35,549 nucleotides of DNA from Geosiphon pyriformis (GCA_016748015.1 JAAOMT010000175.1:1-35549), one strand, 5' to 3'. Shown: positions 1-9,632, numbered from the stretch's first letter. The notes: generated from the letters alone by a model not told the origin. Program-made: numbers and translations.

Positions 1-535
1 ATTAGTATTATATATACATTTTGGCATAATATTTTTATTATTATTACTAAATCATTTAAGTTTCTGCTTTTTTAAAAGATCTGAGAGTGTAATATATTGT
101 TTAGAGTTTTTATTAGAATTTAAATTATTGTTATTATTATTGCCATTATAGACAAAGTTAGAAATTATTGTTGTTATTATTATTAGAGTTTAAATTGGAA
201 TTAATTTTTGATTTCAATTCTAAAGTATAACTATTAATTAATTTTTTTTCTTTGAAAATTGAATAGATTATGTACAGTGGTAAATTGTAGATAAGATTAC
301 AATTGTTATAATATTCGAAATCATTAAAAATTAAACAATGTTTACAAAGTTTAATATTTGATTGTTCTAAATACTGCTTTTGTTTTTCTCTGATGAATGT
401 TAAATTTTGATAATGTTTATGGAATTGTTTTGGGTTGTTTATAATGTTAATAAATACATCTGGGTTTGAAATAAAAACAGTATTGATTGGTTTTGATAAG
501 TTATTTTTAATTGTTAGTATTTCACTGGACAAAAT
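1..535 (-). pseudogene. Element C pol remnant: end of Cys-rich domain, Asn/Ser linker, start of dUTPase
   Basis: The minus frame from about 532 down to 158 holds a segment with FHKHYQNLTFIREKQKQYLEQ followed by CKHC and a degraded second Cys pair, then a linker ending in a run of Asn. Below 158 the frame continues with KQYITLSDLLKKQKLK, a TGA where Trp is expected, and FSNNNKNIMPK, the usual entry to the dUTPase fold in this family; element E has the same segment at about 7120-7260. The rest of the dUTPase lies outside the window. Several Cys of the original zinc-binding pairs are now Tyr or Asn, as expected of TGT-to-TAT changes. No function can remain. Confidence 0.72.
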
Positions 536-1283
536 CTCTTTGATTTTAACACTTGTTATTCTTTAAATTTTGTTTTTATTATGTGGATAACTGTTTAAAC
601 ACAAGAAAACTTTGTTTCATACAGCATTAAAAAACATTTCTTTGCTTATCCAGTTGTTTATGAAGATTATATATTGGCACAATGTATCACATATTTTTCT
701 TTAATTAAAAATATTATTTCACATTTTTTTATTAAGTAATGTTTTTTTGCAAACAAGATATGATTTATTATTCCACTTTTTCTGTTGTTTTAGATAACCA
801 AATTATTTTTAGTAGTATGCTTTACAATAGTACATATTTTATGGTTTTTTTTAGACAAAATCTAAGCTTTTATAAATAAAAGCTTCTTTTTATAATCAAT
901 ATACTTGAGAAAAATATAAGGTGATTATTTTCTTAATTCTGGTATTAAATATAAAGCATGTTAAATATTGTTTGTTCCTTTGGTAAAAATAATAGCTTGT
1001 AGTTTATTTTATTTTTTTTCTTTTCTTTTGTTATCCCAAGATAGAATTAGTAGTAGTTTATTGTAATTATTTTCAGTCTATAAAACTTGATAGGCTTTTT
1101 AGATAGATTGTTTTTTTTTTAAAGCTTAATTAATAATTGCTTTTTTGAAAAAGCTTTAAAGTAACTACAAGTAACTGGTACTTAAGTATGCTAACCATTT
1201 TGACTAAGTTGTAGTTTTTAAGTATTTTAATTAAGTATAATATTGGTTTTGAACAGCCAGTTATTACTAACAAGAGCTTAATA
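536..1283 (-). pseudogene. Element C pol remnant: protease C-terminus and Cys-rich domain
   Basis: Reading minus from 1283, the frame gives ALVSNNWLFKTN, matching ALVGNDWLQKAN after the protease of element B. Further on (about 840 to 600) it gives YYCKAYY, then KKWNNKSYLVCKK, then CDTLCQYIIFINNWI. These line up with CYYCKAC, GKWDNTPCLTC and CNQTCQYALSISEKV in element B. The domain is therefore the same Cys-rich module, with most Cys positions and about one codon in ten damaged. The intervening stops are mainly TAA and TAG at positions expected to be Gln or Trp. Alignment was by eye, so exact borders are uncertain. Confidence 0.68.
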
Positions 1284-1577
1284 TTACATGACTTTTATTA
1301 CCAAAACTTTGATAAATGTAATAATACCATTGATTTTAAAAAAGATGTTATTAATTTTGTCAATTGGAGTTTTTATTACTCTATTAACTGTAATAATTCT
1401 AACATTAACAGTTTGATTAATTTGGTGATCTAATTGGTTCATAAATTGTCTAATAATATTATTATTTGTTAACTTACTATTAAAAATAAGCTTGATAAAT
1501 TGGTTATTAATTTTAGCATTAATGTATATAATAGTAATTGGTTTGGTGTTGAAAATAACTTCACTAAATAGAAACAT
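1284..1577 (-). pseudogene. Element C retropepsin-like protease remnant
   Basis: An uninterrupted minus frame of 97 codons matches the protease of elements A (16861-17200) and B (30111-30480) along its length: the block corresponding to LILDSESARSII in B reads LIFNSKLTNNNII here. The catalytic Asp of the D(S/T)G triad has become Asn, so the enzyme would be inactive. The region ends in VLVIKVM, equivalent to VLVMDAP in B. The ORF's Met is internal to the polyprotein and is not a real start. The plus-strand ORF at 1492-1692 is only its antisense. Confidence 0.78.
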
Positions 1578-3770
1578 TATTGTTAATTCTTCTAATTCAA
1601 AAAAAAATATGGCTGTAAATAACTTATCTTTAGTAACAATTGCTAATAGAATATTATTAATAAGTAGTTGTTTGGCTGTTTTAGATTGTTGAATTGAGTG
1701 TTTTCTAAAATAACCAAAAAACTTAAATAGCTTTAAGAATTCAGATTTTAGAAATGTTTGTTTCTCAAATTTTTTGAATATAATCTTGTTAACTGGTTCA
1801 ATAAACTAGGAATTAGTTAGTATATTCCTATTACCAATCTTTAATTTTGTTAAATATAAGTGATTCTTAGCCTTGAATTTTTAGTTGATATTGGCACAAT
1901 ATTTTGGAGCAGCACTTAAATTTGTTGGGATTAATAAATTATTTATGGCAGTAGGACTTAATAAATTATTGGTGTTGAAGTCTAATAAATAAAAGATAAA
2001 TATATTAGTTATTAAGTTATTAAAGTGTAATAAGACTAATATTAATATTGTTTGGTTAAATTGTTAATGTAATTTGAAGATTTGAAATTGGTAATTAGAG
2101 TTTCTATATTGGTTTTTTGATTGTAAATTATTAGATCTAAAACAGCAATCTGTTTTTAGATGGTCTTATTTACTACGATAATAGCAATTATGCATTTTTT
2201 GTTACTATAATTAATTTGATAATAATAATAAACATGATTAATTTTGAAAGCAATTGGAGTTTTTTTAATTGTCATAACATTATAAAGGTTAATAAATGGC
2301 TTAATTATTAACTAAGTATCTTTTTAATTTCTGATTAATAAAATTATTGAATTGTTTTAACTTAGAATCTAATTTAGATAATCCATTTATTACTAAATTA
2401 TGGCTTAAATATAATTGGCTTCAAATTCGGCTAATTCAAAATCTCTAACATATATAACTGTATCTTAGAAAATATTTAGATATATTAAGCATATTTATTG
2501 TAACAGACTGTTACATAGTCTGTAAATAAATTAATTTAGAATCTGTGATATTGTAAAATAGTTAACATTAATTGCTTGGATTTGGTGCAAATTTTAATAA
2601 AAGCATCTTAAGTAAATAATAACTGTTTTAATATTGTTTTGCTTAATAGTGGTAAAACTAGTTAACAAGTAATTAATGCTGTTATTATTGCTAAAATACT
2701 GTAAAAATGTGGTTTTAAATATATTGAAATCTTGAAATTTGTTTACAAAATTCTAATATTATAAGTTGACAGTATTTTGTAAAAAGTAAAAAATTGCTTA
2801 AAAAACTTTGGCATCATTTTATCTATTGGCTATAATAACTTTTGTCATATTATTAAGTCATACTTAGATATTGTCTTCTTTATCAATGAATTTTTTGAAT
2901 TTGGCAATTGATACATATATTATTAATATGAGTAATAATTATTGTTGTTGTGATTATTATTAGATAGCAATTAGTACTATTAGTAGTTAGTTAATCAAGA
3001 TAACTAAAAATAAATTTTGTGGAAAAATAAAAGCTGGATTTAAACAATTAAAATTATAATTTTCAAATTTAATTGGGATCAAATTTTGATTATTATTTCC
3101 TTAATTACTGTTTTTTTCTTCTGAATTGGTGTTTATTCAGTTACTAATAAATTCAAAATTTGGTTAAAGTAATAGTAATTAAAGTTTTGATAAGATTGTT
3201 GATTACAATTTAAATTCTTTAAAAAAATTGTTATAAGTTCCTAATAATTTGGCTTTTTTCTAATTATTTTGAAATAATACTTTGAATAATAGTATTTTTA
3301 ATATAGACATAGCTGTTAATATTATTTAGATAATGCTTCTAGCTATGTAATAATATAATAAATTAATAAATAAAATGATTCTTGGTTTTTTTAAATAAGT
3401 GGTTGTATTTTTCTTAAAGTTTTTGCTGAAGTTTGTAGCTTCTCTTTTTTTTTGTTAGCAAAAGTAATGAGAAATTTTTGTTTGGTATATTTTTGATCTT
3501 ATGATTTATTTCTGTAATTATTAAGACAAAACTATGATTTTATTGAAAACTGGTATATTGTAATAGCTTACTGTAAAAATTTTTAATAGTGGTTTCTGAA
3601 TTTTTTTGGTCTTCCAAATATATAATTTTTTCATTTATGTAGTAATTAAAGGCTGATTTTGTTGGCCAATAATTATTTATTAGTCTAAAATAAGTTTGAT
3701 AATATTGAAATAAAAATTTCATGAATTTTAAATGATTTTCTTTTATAATTTTTTGGTTTGCTACTTTTCC
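1578..3770 (-). pseudogene. Element C gag remnant
   Basis: This region lies between the primer-binding site and the protease, where gag belongs. Its first part is readable: from about 3722 down to 3540 the minus frame gives KFLFQYYQTYFRLINNYW and continues for about 60 codons. The beginning aligns with the gag start of element E (KFLFHHYF at about 8510-8535). Beyond 3540 the frame is broken by many stops and I could not follow it residue by residue; no intact CCHC knuckle was recognised. The body is called by position only. At the expected gag start the codon is GTA, where E, A and B have GTG. Confidence 0.55.
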
Positions 3771-3810
3771 AGATAATTGATGTTAGTGCTAATTTTCTGT
3801 TAGATTATAT

Positions 3811-3828
3811 CTTATAAAAAGCACCAAA
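3811..3828 (-). promoter_or_regulatory. Primer-binding site of element C
   Basis: Directly inside the LTR end the minus strand reads TTTGGTGCTTTTTATAAG. The TGGTGCT core is shared with elements A and B and, slightly mutated, with E. LTR retrotransposons begin minus-strand DNA synthesis from a tRNA whose 3' CCA pairs with such a TGG a few bases inside the LTR. The tRNA species is not identified. Confidence 0.65.
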
Positions 3829-4039
3829 TATTACAAATAATTATTTAGAGTATTAAAACAAATAACAAATCTGTAATTTGGTGCTCAATAGTTGTTGATA
3901 ATAGTAGTTTCTGAAGGGTTTGGAGTCTAAAAGTTTTGGTTGAATCTTTTGTATAATAGATAGAGATTCAATTAATGGTTTTTTCTATAAATTTTTTTTA
4001 GCATAATAACCAGTTGTGCCCTTCTAGTAAACTATTCTT

Positions 4040-4113
4040 AAGTTTTCTACTTTTGTTTTTAAGTTTTCTACTTTTGTTCTTAAGTTTTCTACTTTTATTT
4101 TTAAGTTTTTTAC
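4040..4113. repeat. 21-bp tandem repeat within the element C LTR
   Basis: Three full units and one partial unit of AAGTTTTCTACTTTTGTTTTT follow each other at 4040, 4061, 4082 and 4103. The LTRs of element E have a single related stretch at the equivalent place, so the expansion is specific to this copy or its close relatives. It is probably replication slippage. Confidence 0.85.
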
Positions 4114-4532
4114 TAAGCTATCCTTAACATTAATTGCTTAGTACTTAATTTTTTTAATCAATTAGTAAACAACAAAGAAAAAAAAATAAAAAAAATAAAA
4201 AAAATACAAAAATAAAATAAAAAATTAGTATCTTATTAATAGCCATGATTAAGAGCTATTGGTTTAGTATAGTTAAGTATTAACTTTTATCAATATAAAG
4301 TATTAATAGTATAAAATTAATTAATATTTTTTAATCAAGTAATAATAATATGAATTGAATAATAATAAATAATTTTATTAATATTAGTATGATTTTATTT
4401 CAAGTTATAAAAAACTATCTTTTAAAGAAAGAAGTATTAGATAATTACTTATCTTAAACTATGGTTTTGTCTCTGAATTTGTCTTTTCTATTTCTAATAC
4501 TTTTACTATAAATACATAACTTGTATTATATA

Positions 4533-4612
4533 AAATTCTTTGAAATTTTTTAATTCTTTTAAAAAAATTCTGGAATTTTGCAATTTCTTAAGAAAAATTC
4601 CGGAATTTTTCT
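4533..4612. promoter_or_regulatory. Palindromic motif cluster in the U3 part of the element C LTR
   Basis: Repeats of the type AATTC(T/C)GGAATTTT occur here, the best copy being the perfect palindrome AATTCCGGAATT at about 4597-4608. The cluster lies on the upstream side of a TATA-like stretch (plus strand near 4506-4512) in minus orientation. Elements E and B have clusters of unrelated palindromes in the same relative position. An enhancer-like role is inferred. Confidence 0.5.
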
Positions 4613-4679
4613 TTTTACTATGTTTTTTTCTTATTGGCTATTTTTTTACCTATTATAATTTATATTTTTATGAGTAATA

Positions 4680-5479
4680 ATATAATAACTAATAAAAACT
4701 ATGAATTTCAATCATAATATTATTCTTTTTAAAAAGATTAAATTCCAATAAAATTAAGTTATTTATGAAATAATTTAATTGAAAAGTTTTATCTAATTTA
4801 AAACTAATTGTTTGTTAAAGTTTTTTGTAAATAAAATATATAATACTTGAAGTAAAATAAGCTTTGTATCCAAAAAACCAAATTTTTGTATAAGAGTTTT
4901 AGTTTTTTTAGCAATGGTCAAAACTTTTAAAACATTTAACTATATAATGTTCAGAATTTCTATTTGTATCTTTGAAGTTGTTTTCTTTATAAGTTTTATG
5001 TCTTTTATGATTTTATTAAGTCGATCATAAAGCTTTGATTGTTTTCTATATAACAAGTTTTTGTTTATAAACAAAATTTCTTTAATTGTTTTTTTAAGTA
5101 TATTAGAAAGTATTAATATGTTTGTTATTATACTTTCAAACATATATTTATCCATTTTACTACCAATTTTTTCTCTTTTAATAGTGGTTTTTTTTGGTTA
5201 TATAACAGTATATATTTTATATTATTAGTTATAATAATTTGTTTTCTAATGATCAGAGTAGTATTTAGATAATTTTGATTCAATACTCATAAAAAATATA
5301 AATAGTGTTTTAAATATTTTAATCCAAAAAATAATTGTTTATATCAAATCAAGATATCTCTGTTTTAGAAATAGTGTATTATTTTATATCTGATTTTTGC
5401 TGATTATTTGGGTTGGTATTATTAAAACAAATAACTATTCAGATTGTTTGTAATATTTTTTAAGTTATGTGTTATAAAC
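4680..5479. other. AT-rich stretch between element C and the integrase end of element D
   Basis: No confident gene. It should hold the 3' end of element D beyond the integrase, but I recognise no LTR of D here. A minus-strand open frame of 71 codons (5155 to 4940) encodes a Lys- and Ile-rich segment with a heptad-like look (KKTIKEILFINKNLLYRKQ). In DNA this AT-rich such a frame can arise by chance. It could also be a relic of a frame downstream of pol. No function is assigned. Confidence 0.4.
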
Positions 5480-6008
5480 AGAACAATTATTAAAGATTAT
5501 TCTATATTAATCTTGTAAGATATAAAAACTATTGTTTAAAACTTTGTTAGCTATAAAGAGTTTTTTTTACCAGTTAGAAAATTTATTATTATAAATATTG
5601 TTTCTGTTTAAGCAGTATTCTAAAATTAAGTTACTAACACTTAAGAAAAATGTTTTATAGGTTTTTTTTCTCAAGTTTCTCTTAAAATTGTTTTATTTTT
5701 TTAAAAGCAATTATTTGTGTTTCTACTAAAAAGTCAAAAATAATATTAAGTCTTTTTTGCAAAATGTCTTTGTAATTTCCTAATGTGATTTCTTCAAAAA
5801 ATATTGTTTTAATATTTTTTTTATTAGTAGTATTGTCATTTGTTTATAGAACAAAAAAAAAGAATTCATAATTTATTATATTATAATTTATAGTCTTATA
5901 AGCAAACAAAGTTAAAAACAATATTTTGTTTTATAAGTTTGTTTCTCTACTAGTTTTGGCTAAGATTTTACATAGTGTTCTATTAAAACGTTTTATTAGA
6001 CTATTTGT
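5480..6008 (-). pseudogene. Element D integrase, C-terminal part (left of the E insertion)
   Basis: Minus-strand translation from 6008 gives TNSLIKRFNRTLCKILAKTS, matching TNRLVEHFNRTLCELLAKVS of the element B integrase; it is the block with the third catalytic residue, here Lys instead of Glu. Further on come EEITLGNYKDILQKRLNII and, near 5500, a decayed GPY/F-like block (WQKKLFIANKVLNNSFYIL after reading one stop as Gln). The first half of this integrase lies at 9633-10290 on the other side of element E. Frame is maintained across the insertion if one copy of the 4-bp duplication is removed. Confidence 0.75.
6005..6008. repeat. Left target-site duplication of element E (TTGT)
   Basis: TTGT immediately outside the left LTR end is matched by TTGT at 9629-9632 immediately outside the right LTR end. 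Removing E and one copy restores an uninterrupted integrase frame in element D across the PQTN-like block, which independently supports the boundary. Confidence 0.8.
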
Positions 6009-6991
6009 TGTTACAGATGATTATTTGGGGTCTCAAATTAAATAACAAACCTGTAACTTGATGCTCAATTGATATAATGTTGTTGGTAATATCTGAAGAT
6101 GTTGTTTTATCTAAAGATTTTATTGTGGAGTCTTTTGTATAATAGACAGAGATTCACTATGGTTGGTTTTGGTTGATTTCTCAAGTTATTTTCCCAATTT
6201 CTGTCTTCAGTGTGGTGGCCGGTTTAATCTAGCAGTTGTGCTCTTCTGGTAAGCTATCTATTAATATATATAATTCTACTCTTATTTTTGGATCTTTTAC
6301 CAAGCTGTTCTTGACATCAATTACTCAGTGTTTAATCTTTTTAATTAGTAGTAAGTTAACAAACAAAAAAAAATAAAATAAAATAAAATAAAAAGAAAAT
6401 AAGAAATTAGAAATAAGCCAAGGCAATTCAAGTTAGTATCCCATCAATAGCTGTGATCAAGAGCTATTGTTTCAGTGTGGTTAAATGTTGGATTTTTATT
6501 AACATGAAGTGTTAATAAATGGAAAAGTAATTATATTTTCAAACAAACGACAATAACATGGATTTGAAGAATTGGAGAGATTTTTTATTTATATAATTCT
6601 ATTTCGGTTGATAGCAACTATCCTTAAAATGAGGGTTAATAAATAGAGAAGAAAAAGGATTGTTCTAAATTAATAAAACTCTATTGAATTCTTCAGGAAT
6701 TACTTTTTCTGCTTTTAACACTTTTGCTATATATATATAATTTATGTTATACAAAATTCTGCACATTTGTGAGCAATGTGTCATGATTTCTCAAGCAATG
6801 CTTACATTGCTAAACAATGTGCCTGTAATTTCTGACAATGTGCTCATTGCTGAACAATGTACTATGATTCTTTGACAATGCTTCATATTGCTGAACAATA
6901 TGCTTACATGCTAAATACTATTTTTTTATTGGTCTATTTTCCCTATCTGTTTTTCCTACTATTTTTTTGTATTTTTTTTCTATGAGTAATA
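6009..6991 (-). repeat. 3' LTR of element E
   Basis: 983 bp, direct repeat of 8647-9628. It begins on the plus strand with TGTTACAGATGATTATTTGG and ends GAGTAATA, the decayed form of GAGTAACA. Over about 290 bp aligned by eye with the other LTR I counted about two dozen differences, all transitions. It contains a TATA-like run (minus strand, around 6729-6742), the GCAATG motif cluster, and an A-rich tract (6361-6402) that is T-rich in the sense direction. Confidence 0.9.
6765..6915. promoter_or_regulatory. Iterated GCAATG/CATTGC motifs in U3 of the left E LTR
   Basis: About a dozen variants of GCAATGTG, ACAATGTG and CATTGC occur within 150 bp, alternating in orientation and spaced roughly 10 to 25 bp. 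The cluster sits between the outer LTR end and a TATA-like run, where Ty3/gypsy enhancer elements would be. The second LTR has the same cluster at 9402-9553. Binding by a host factor is inferred. Confidence 0.6.
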
Positions 6992-7007
6992 TTATTCTCT
7001 CCTTTAA
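6992..7007 (-). promoter_or_regulatory. Polypurine tract of element E
   Basis: The minus strand reads TTAAAGGAGAGAATAA and ends exactly at the start of the 3' LTR. Such a purine run primes plus-strand DNA synthesis in LTR retrotransposons. Its position agrees with the LTR border deduced from the terminal repeats. Confidence 0.75.
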
Positions 7008-7560
7008 TATTGAGCTTCTGCAAAATCTTCTAAATTTCTCTTTTGTATTAATGTTGTTGCTGTAATTTCTATTGCTATTTGTAAATCTAATTTTATACAT
7101 GACTGGAGTTTTTAACTATAACAGTCTGTCTAAAATATCAATTTCAAATCTTGCATCTGTATTATGTACATGTTCAGACATAATGCCCTCATTATTATCA
7201 CTGAATTTAGTTAATTCCTGCTCCATTATAAGATCTAGAAGCATAATATATTGTTCAGTATTTGAAACAGAGTTTGAATTTGTTGTTGGTGGAGTTTAAA
7301 TTGTTGTTGTCATTAGCAGAATTTGAATTGTTGTTGTCATTAGTGGAGTTTGAATCATTGTTGTCATTAGTGGAGTTTGAATCATTGTTGTTATCAGCAG
7401 AGTTTGAATCATTGTTGTCATCAGTGGGGTTTGAATTGTTGCTGTTATTAGTGGAGTTTAAATTGTTGCTGTTATCAGTGGAGTTTGAATTGGGATTAAG
7501 TTCTGATTTTGATTTTGATTTGTTTTCGCTGATTGGCTCTTCTTCGAATATATGATACAT
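7008..7560 (-). pseudogene. Element E remnant: Asn/Ser/Asp-rich linker and start of a dUTPase
   Basis: The open frame 7560 to 7255 begins MYHIFEEEPISE and runs into a repetitive Asn/Asp/Ser/Thr linker (repeats such as DSNSTNDNN). Continuing in minus orientation past the stop gives EQYIMLLDLIMEQELTKFSD and NNEGIMSEHVHNTDARFEI, the entry to a dUTPase domain, after which homology ends. The equivalent linker and dUTPase entry are seen in element C at 1-260. The dUTPase active-site motifs are absent, so this is not an enzyme. The plus-strand frame over the same bases, rich in Leu and Ser, is an antisense shadow. Confidence 0.7.
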
Positions 7561-7904
7561 GAGAGTGAATTGTAACTATGTTCCAATATTCTGACTCAGG
7601 ACTGTCAAGTGAGTTTTGCTGATTTATTGGTACTGTGGAAATTAGGTTTAATTGGGTTATCGAAGGTAAGTTTTCTTGTATGATCGCGAGATTTGGAATT
7701 TATCAGACTTTGAATGTTTGGGTTTTTGAATAATTCCTGGAGTTTGAATTGCTAGAGATTTAACAAGTTTTATCAATGGTAAGTTTTTTTGTACAATAAC
7801 AGAATTGGAATTATTGGGTTTTGAATGTTTGGGGGTTTTTTTTAAATGATTAATTCTTGAATAATCAGAGTTTTAATTTAATAAGTTTTAACGAGTTTAT
7901 TAAA
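7561..7904 (-). other. Element E interior, unassigned
   Basis: Between the linker and the regular tandem repeat lies sequence with two looser copies of the repeat (anchors ggtaag at 7665 and 7778, spaced 113 and 127 bp). No conserved domain is readable; the protease and Cys-rich domain expected here in a full-length element are missing. Confidence 0.5.
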
Positions 7905-8530
7905 GGTAAGTTTTGAATGTTTGGGGTTTTAATGTTTGGGGTTTTAATGATTGGGTTTTGAATAAACGGAGTTTTAATTTAATGAGTTTTAACGAATTTA
8001 TCAATGGTACATTTTAAATGTTTGGGGTTTTAATAATCAGGTCTTGAATAATTGGAGTTTTAATTTAATGAGTTTTTAACAAATTTATCAATGGTAAGTT
8101 TCGAATGTTTGGGGTTTTAATGATCAGGTTTTGAATAAATGGAGTTTTAATTTAATGAGTTTTAACAAATTCATTAACAGTACATTTTGAATGTTTGGGG
8201 TTTTAATGATTGGGTCTTAAATAATTGGATTTTCAATTTAATGAGTTTTTAACAAATTTATCAATGGTAAGTTTCGAATGTTCAGGGTTTTAATGATTGG
8301 GTTTTGAATAAATGAAGTTTTAATTTAATGAATTTTTAACAAATTTATTAACGGTAATTTTCGAATGTTTGGGTTTTTAATAATTGGGTTTTAAATAATT
8401 GAAGTTCTTAATTTAACAAGATTTAACGAATTTATCAATAGTAATTTTCAAATGTTCAAGGTTTTAATGATTGGGTTTTGAATAATCAGAGTTTTAATTT
8501 AACAAGTTTTTCAAAAGTAATGGTGAAATA
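7905..8530. repeat. 87-bp tandem repeat in the interior of element E
   Basis: Anchors of the type (g/a)gta(a/c)nttt fall at 7905, 8006, 8093, 8179, 8266, 8353, 8440 and 8516, so the spacing is 86-87 bp over most of the array. Each unit contains GAATGTTTGGGGTTTTAATG and a segment like GAGTTTTAATTTAATGAG. The period equals 29 codons and the array continues the gag frame on the minus strand, reading units like NLPLINLLKTH and NPIIKTPNIR with TAA or TGA at likely Gln or Arg positions. Whether it was ever translated is unknown. Confidence 0.85.
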
Positions 8531-8582
8531 AGAATTTCACAAATCTTAAGTGATTTTCCCTTGTTTTCTCTTGGTCTGCCAC
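8490..8582 (-). pseudogene. Element E gag start, truncated
   Basis: From 8582 the minus strand reads GTG then codons for ADQEKTRENHLRFVKFLF and HHYF before a TGA. This matches the start of gag in element C (KFLFQYYQ). After about 25 codons homology to C stops and the tandem repeat begins, so most of gag is deleted. The first codon is GTG, not ATG; elements A and B also show GTG near the corresponding point. Confidence 0.65.
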
Positions 8583-8628
8583 TTTCTTACATGATTGTTG
8601 TTGGTACTGGTTTTCTGTTAGATTATAC

Positions 8629-8646
8629 CTCACAGAGAGCACTAAA
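8629..8646 (-). promoter_or_regulatory. Primer-binding site of element E
   Basis: The minus strand directly inside the LTR reads TTTAGTGCTCTCTGTGAG, a one-base variant of TTTGGTGCTCT found in A and B. This fixes the right-hand LTR as the 5' LTR. Confidence 0.7.
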
Positions 8647-9628
8647 TGTTACAGATGATTATTTGGGGTCTCAAATCAAATAACAAACCTGTAACTTGGT
8701 GCTCAATTGATATAATGTTGTTGGTAATATCTGAAAATGTTGTTTTATCTAAAGGTTTTGTTGTGGAGTTCTTTGTATAATAGACAGAAATTCACTATGG
8801 TTGGTTTTGGTTGATTTCTCAAGTTATTTTCCCAATTTCTGTCTTCAGCATGGTGGCTGGTTTAATCTGGCAGTCGTGCTTTTCTGGTAAGCTATCCATT
8901 AATATATATAATTCTACTCTTATTTCTGGGTCTTTTACCAGGCTATTCTTGATGTCAATTACTCAGTGTTTAATTTTTTTAATCAGTAGTAAGTCAACAA
9001 ACAAAAGAAAATAAAATAAAATAAAATAAAAAGAAAATAAGAAATTAGAAATAAGCCAAGGCAATTCAAGTTAGTATCCCATCAATAGCCATAATCAAGA
9101 GCTATTGTTTCAGTGTGATTAAGTGTTAGATTTTTATTAACATGAAGTGTTAATAAATGGAAGAGTGATTATATTTTCAAACAAACAACAATAACATGAA
9201 TTTGAAGAATTGGAGAGATTTTTTATTTATATAATTCCATTTCAGTTGATAGCAACTATCCTTGAAATAAGGGTTAATAAATAGAGAAAAAGGGGATTGT
9301 TTTAAATTAATAAAACTCTATTTAATTCTCCAGGAATTACTTTTTCTGCTTTTAACACTTTTGCTATATATATATAATTTATGTTATACAAGATTCTGCA
9401 CATTTGTAAACAATATGTTATGATTTTTCAAGCAATGCTTACATTGCTGAGCAATGTGCCTGTAATTTCTGACAATGTGCTCATTGCTGAACAATGTGCC
9501 ATGATTCTCTAACAATGCTTTATATTGCTAAGCAATATGCTCACATGCTAAATACTATTTTCTTATTGGTCTATTTTTTCTATCTGTTTTTTCTACTATT
9601 TTTTTGTATTCTTTTTCTATGAGTAACA
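8647..9628 (-). repeat. 5' LTR of element E
   Basis: 982 bp, direct repeat of 6009-6991, with intact TGTTAC and GTAACA ends. It holds the GCAATG cluster (9402-9553), a TATA-like run (plus 9366-9378) and an A-rich tract at 8999-9043. The plus-strand ORF at 8811-9014 within it has no homologue and is not a gene. Confidence 0.9.
9402..9553. promoter_or_regulatory. Iterated GCAATG/CATTGC motifs in U3 of the right E LTR
   Basis: Same cluster as at 6765-6915, with most motif cores kept while the surrounding bases differ by transitions. It lies about 80-230 bp inside the LTR start and immediately upstream of the TATA-like run in the sense of transcription. Confidence 0.6.
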
Positions 9629-9632
9629 TTGT
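9629..9632. repeat. Right target-site duplication of element E (TTGT)
   Basis: TTGT follows the LTR end GTAACA and matches 6005-6008. A 4-bp duplication lies within the 4-6 bp range of Ty3/gypsy integrases. Confidence 0.8.

Larger units (their letters stand above)
1..4679 (-). mobile_element. Element C: highly decayed dUTPase-bearing Ty3/gypsy retrotransposon, 5' portion
   Basis: On the minus strand this stretch reads 5' LTR (4679 to 3829), primer-binding site, gag remnant, protease, Cys-rich domain, Asn/Ser-rich linker and the first residues of a dUTPase, in that order. The same order occurs in element B, but the residue details (the Asn/Ser-rich linker and the dUTPase entry) match element E better, so C and E look like one sub-lineage and A and B another. 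The reading frame can be followed through many stop codons if they are read as mutated Gln, Arg or Trp codons. The element runs off the left edge, so reverse transcriptase, integrase and 3' LTR are not in view and no target-site duplication can be tested. Base composition is extremely AT-rich, which makes this one of the oldest copies here. Confidence 0.82.
3829..4679 (-). repeat. 5' LTR of element C
   Basis: This 851-bp block aligns, with heavy decay, to the two LTRs of element E: shared landmarks include the end next to the primer-binding site, a T-rich tract (plus-strand A-rich 4168-4230), the 'agagctatt' segment near 4252, and the outer end TTACTCATA on the minus strand. The LTR termini are decayed TGTTAC...GTAACA, now TATTAC and GTAATA as read on the plus strand. 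Its orientation, with the primer-binding site and gag to its left, makes it a 5' LTR. It carries its own 21-bp tandem repeat and its own palindromic motif cluster. Confidence 0.78.
6009..9628 (-). mobile_element. Element E: non-autonomous LTR retrotransposon inserted in the integrase of D
   Basis: Two direct repeats of about 980 bp (6009-6991 and 8647-9628) flank a 1,655-bp interior. The LTRs have TGTTAC...GTAACA termini, mutated at one end of the left copy. A 4-bp duplication (TTGT) borders the element. A primer-binding site lies inside the right LTR and a purine-rich tract next to the left LTR, giving minus orientation. The interior holds only a gag start, an 87-bp tandem repeat, an Asn/Ser-rich linker and the first residues of a dUTPase; protease, reverse transcriptase and integrase are missing. 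It therefore looks like a deletion derivative of a C-type element that depended on a full-length relative. Confidence 0.85.

Noticed and set aside
1492-1692. Plus-strand ORF of 66 codons with a hydrophobic start
   Set aside because: Antisense of the element C protease.
7262-7555. Plus-strand ORF rich in Leu, Ser, Glu and Phe that looks like a repetitive membrane protein
   Set aside because: It is the exact antisense of the Asn/Ser/Asp linker of element E, which has homologous context on the minus strand.
7905-8530. CRISPR-like array
   Set aside because: The 87-bp units abut directly with no unique spacers, and the setting is a eukaryotic LTR element.
8811-9014. Plus-strand ORF in the E LTR
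   Set aside because: Inside an LTR; the homologous frame is broken in the other LTR copy.
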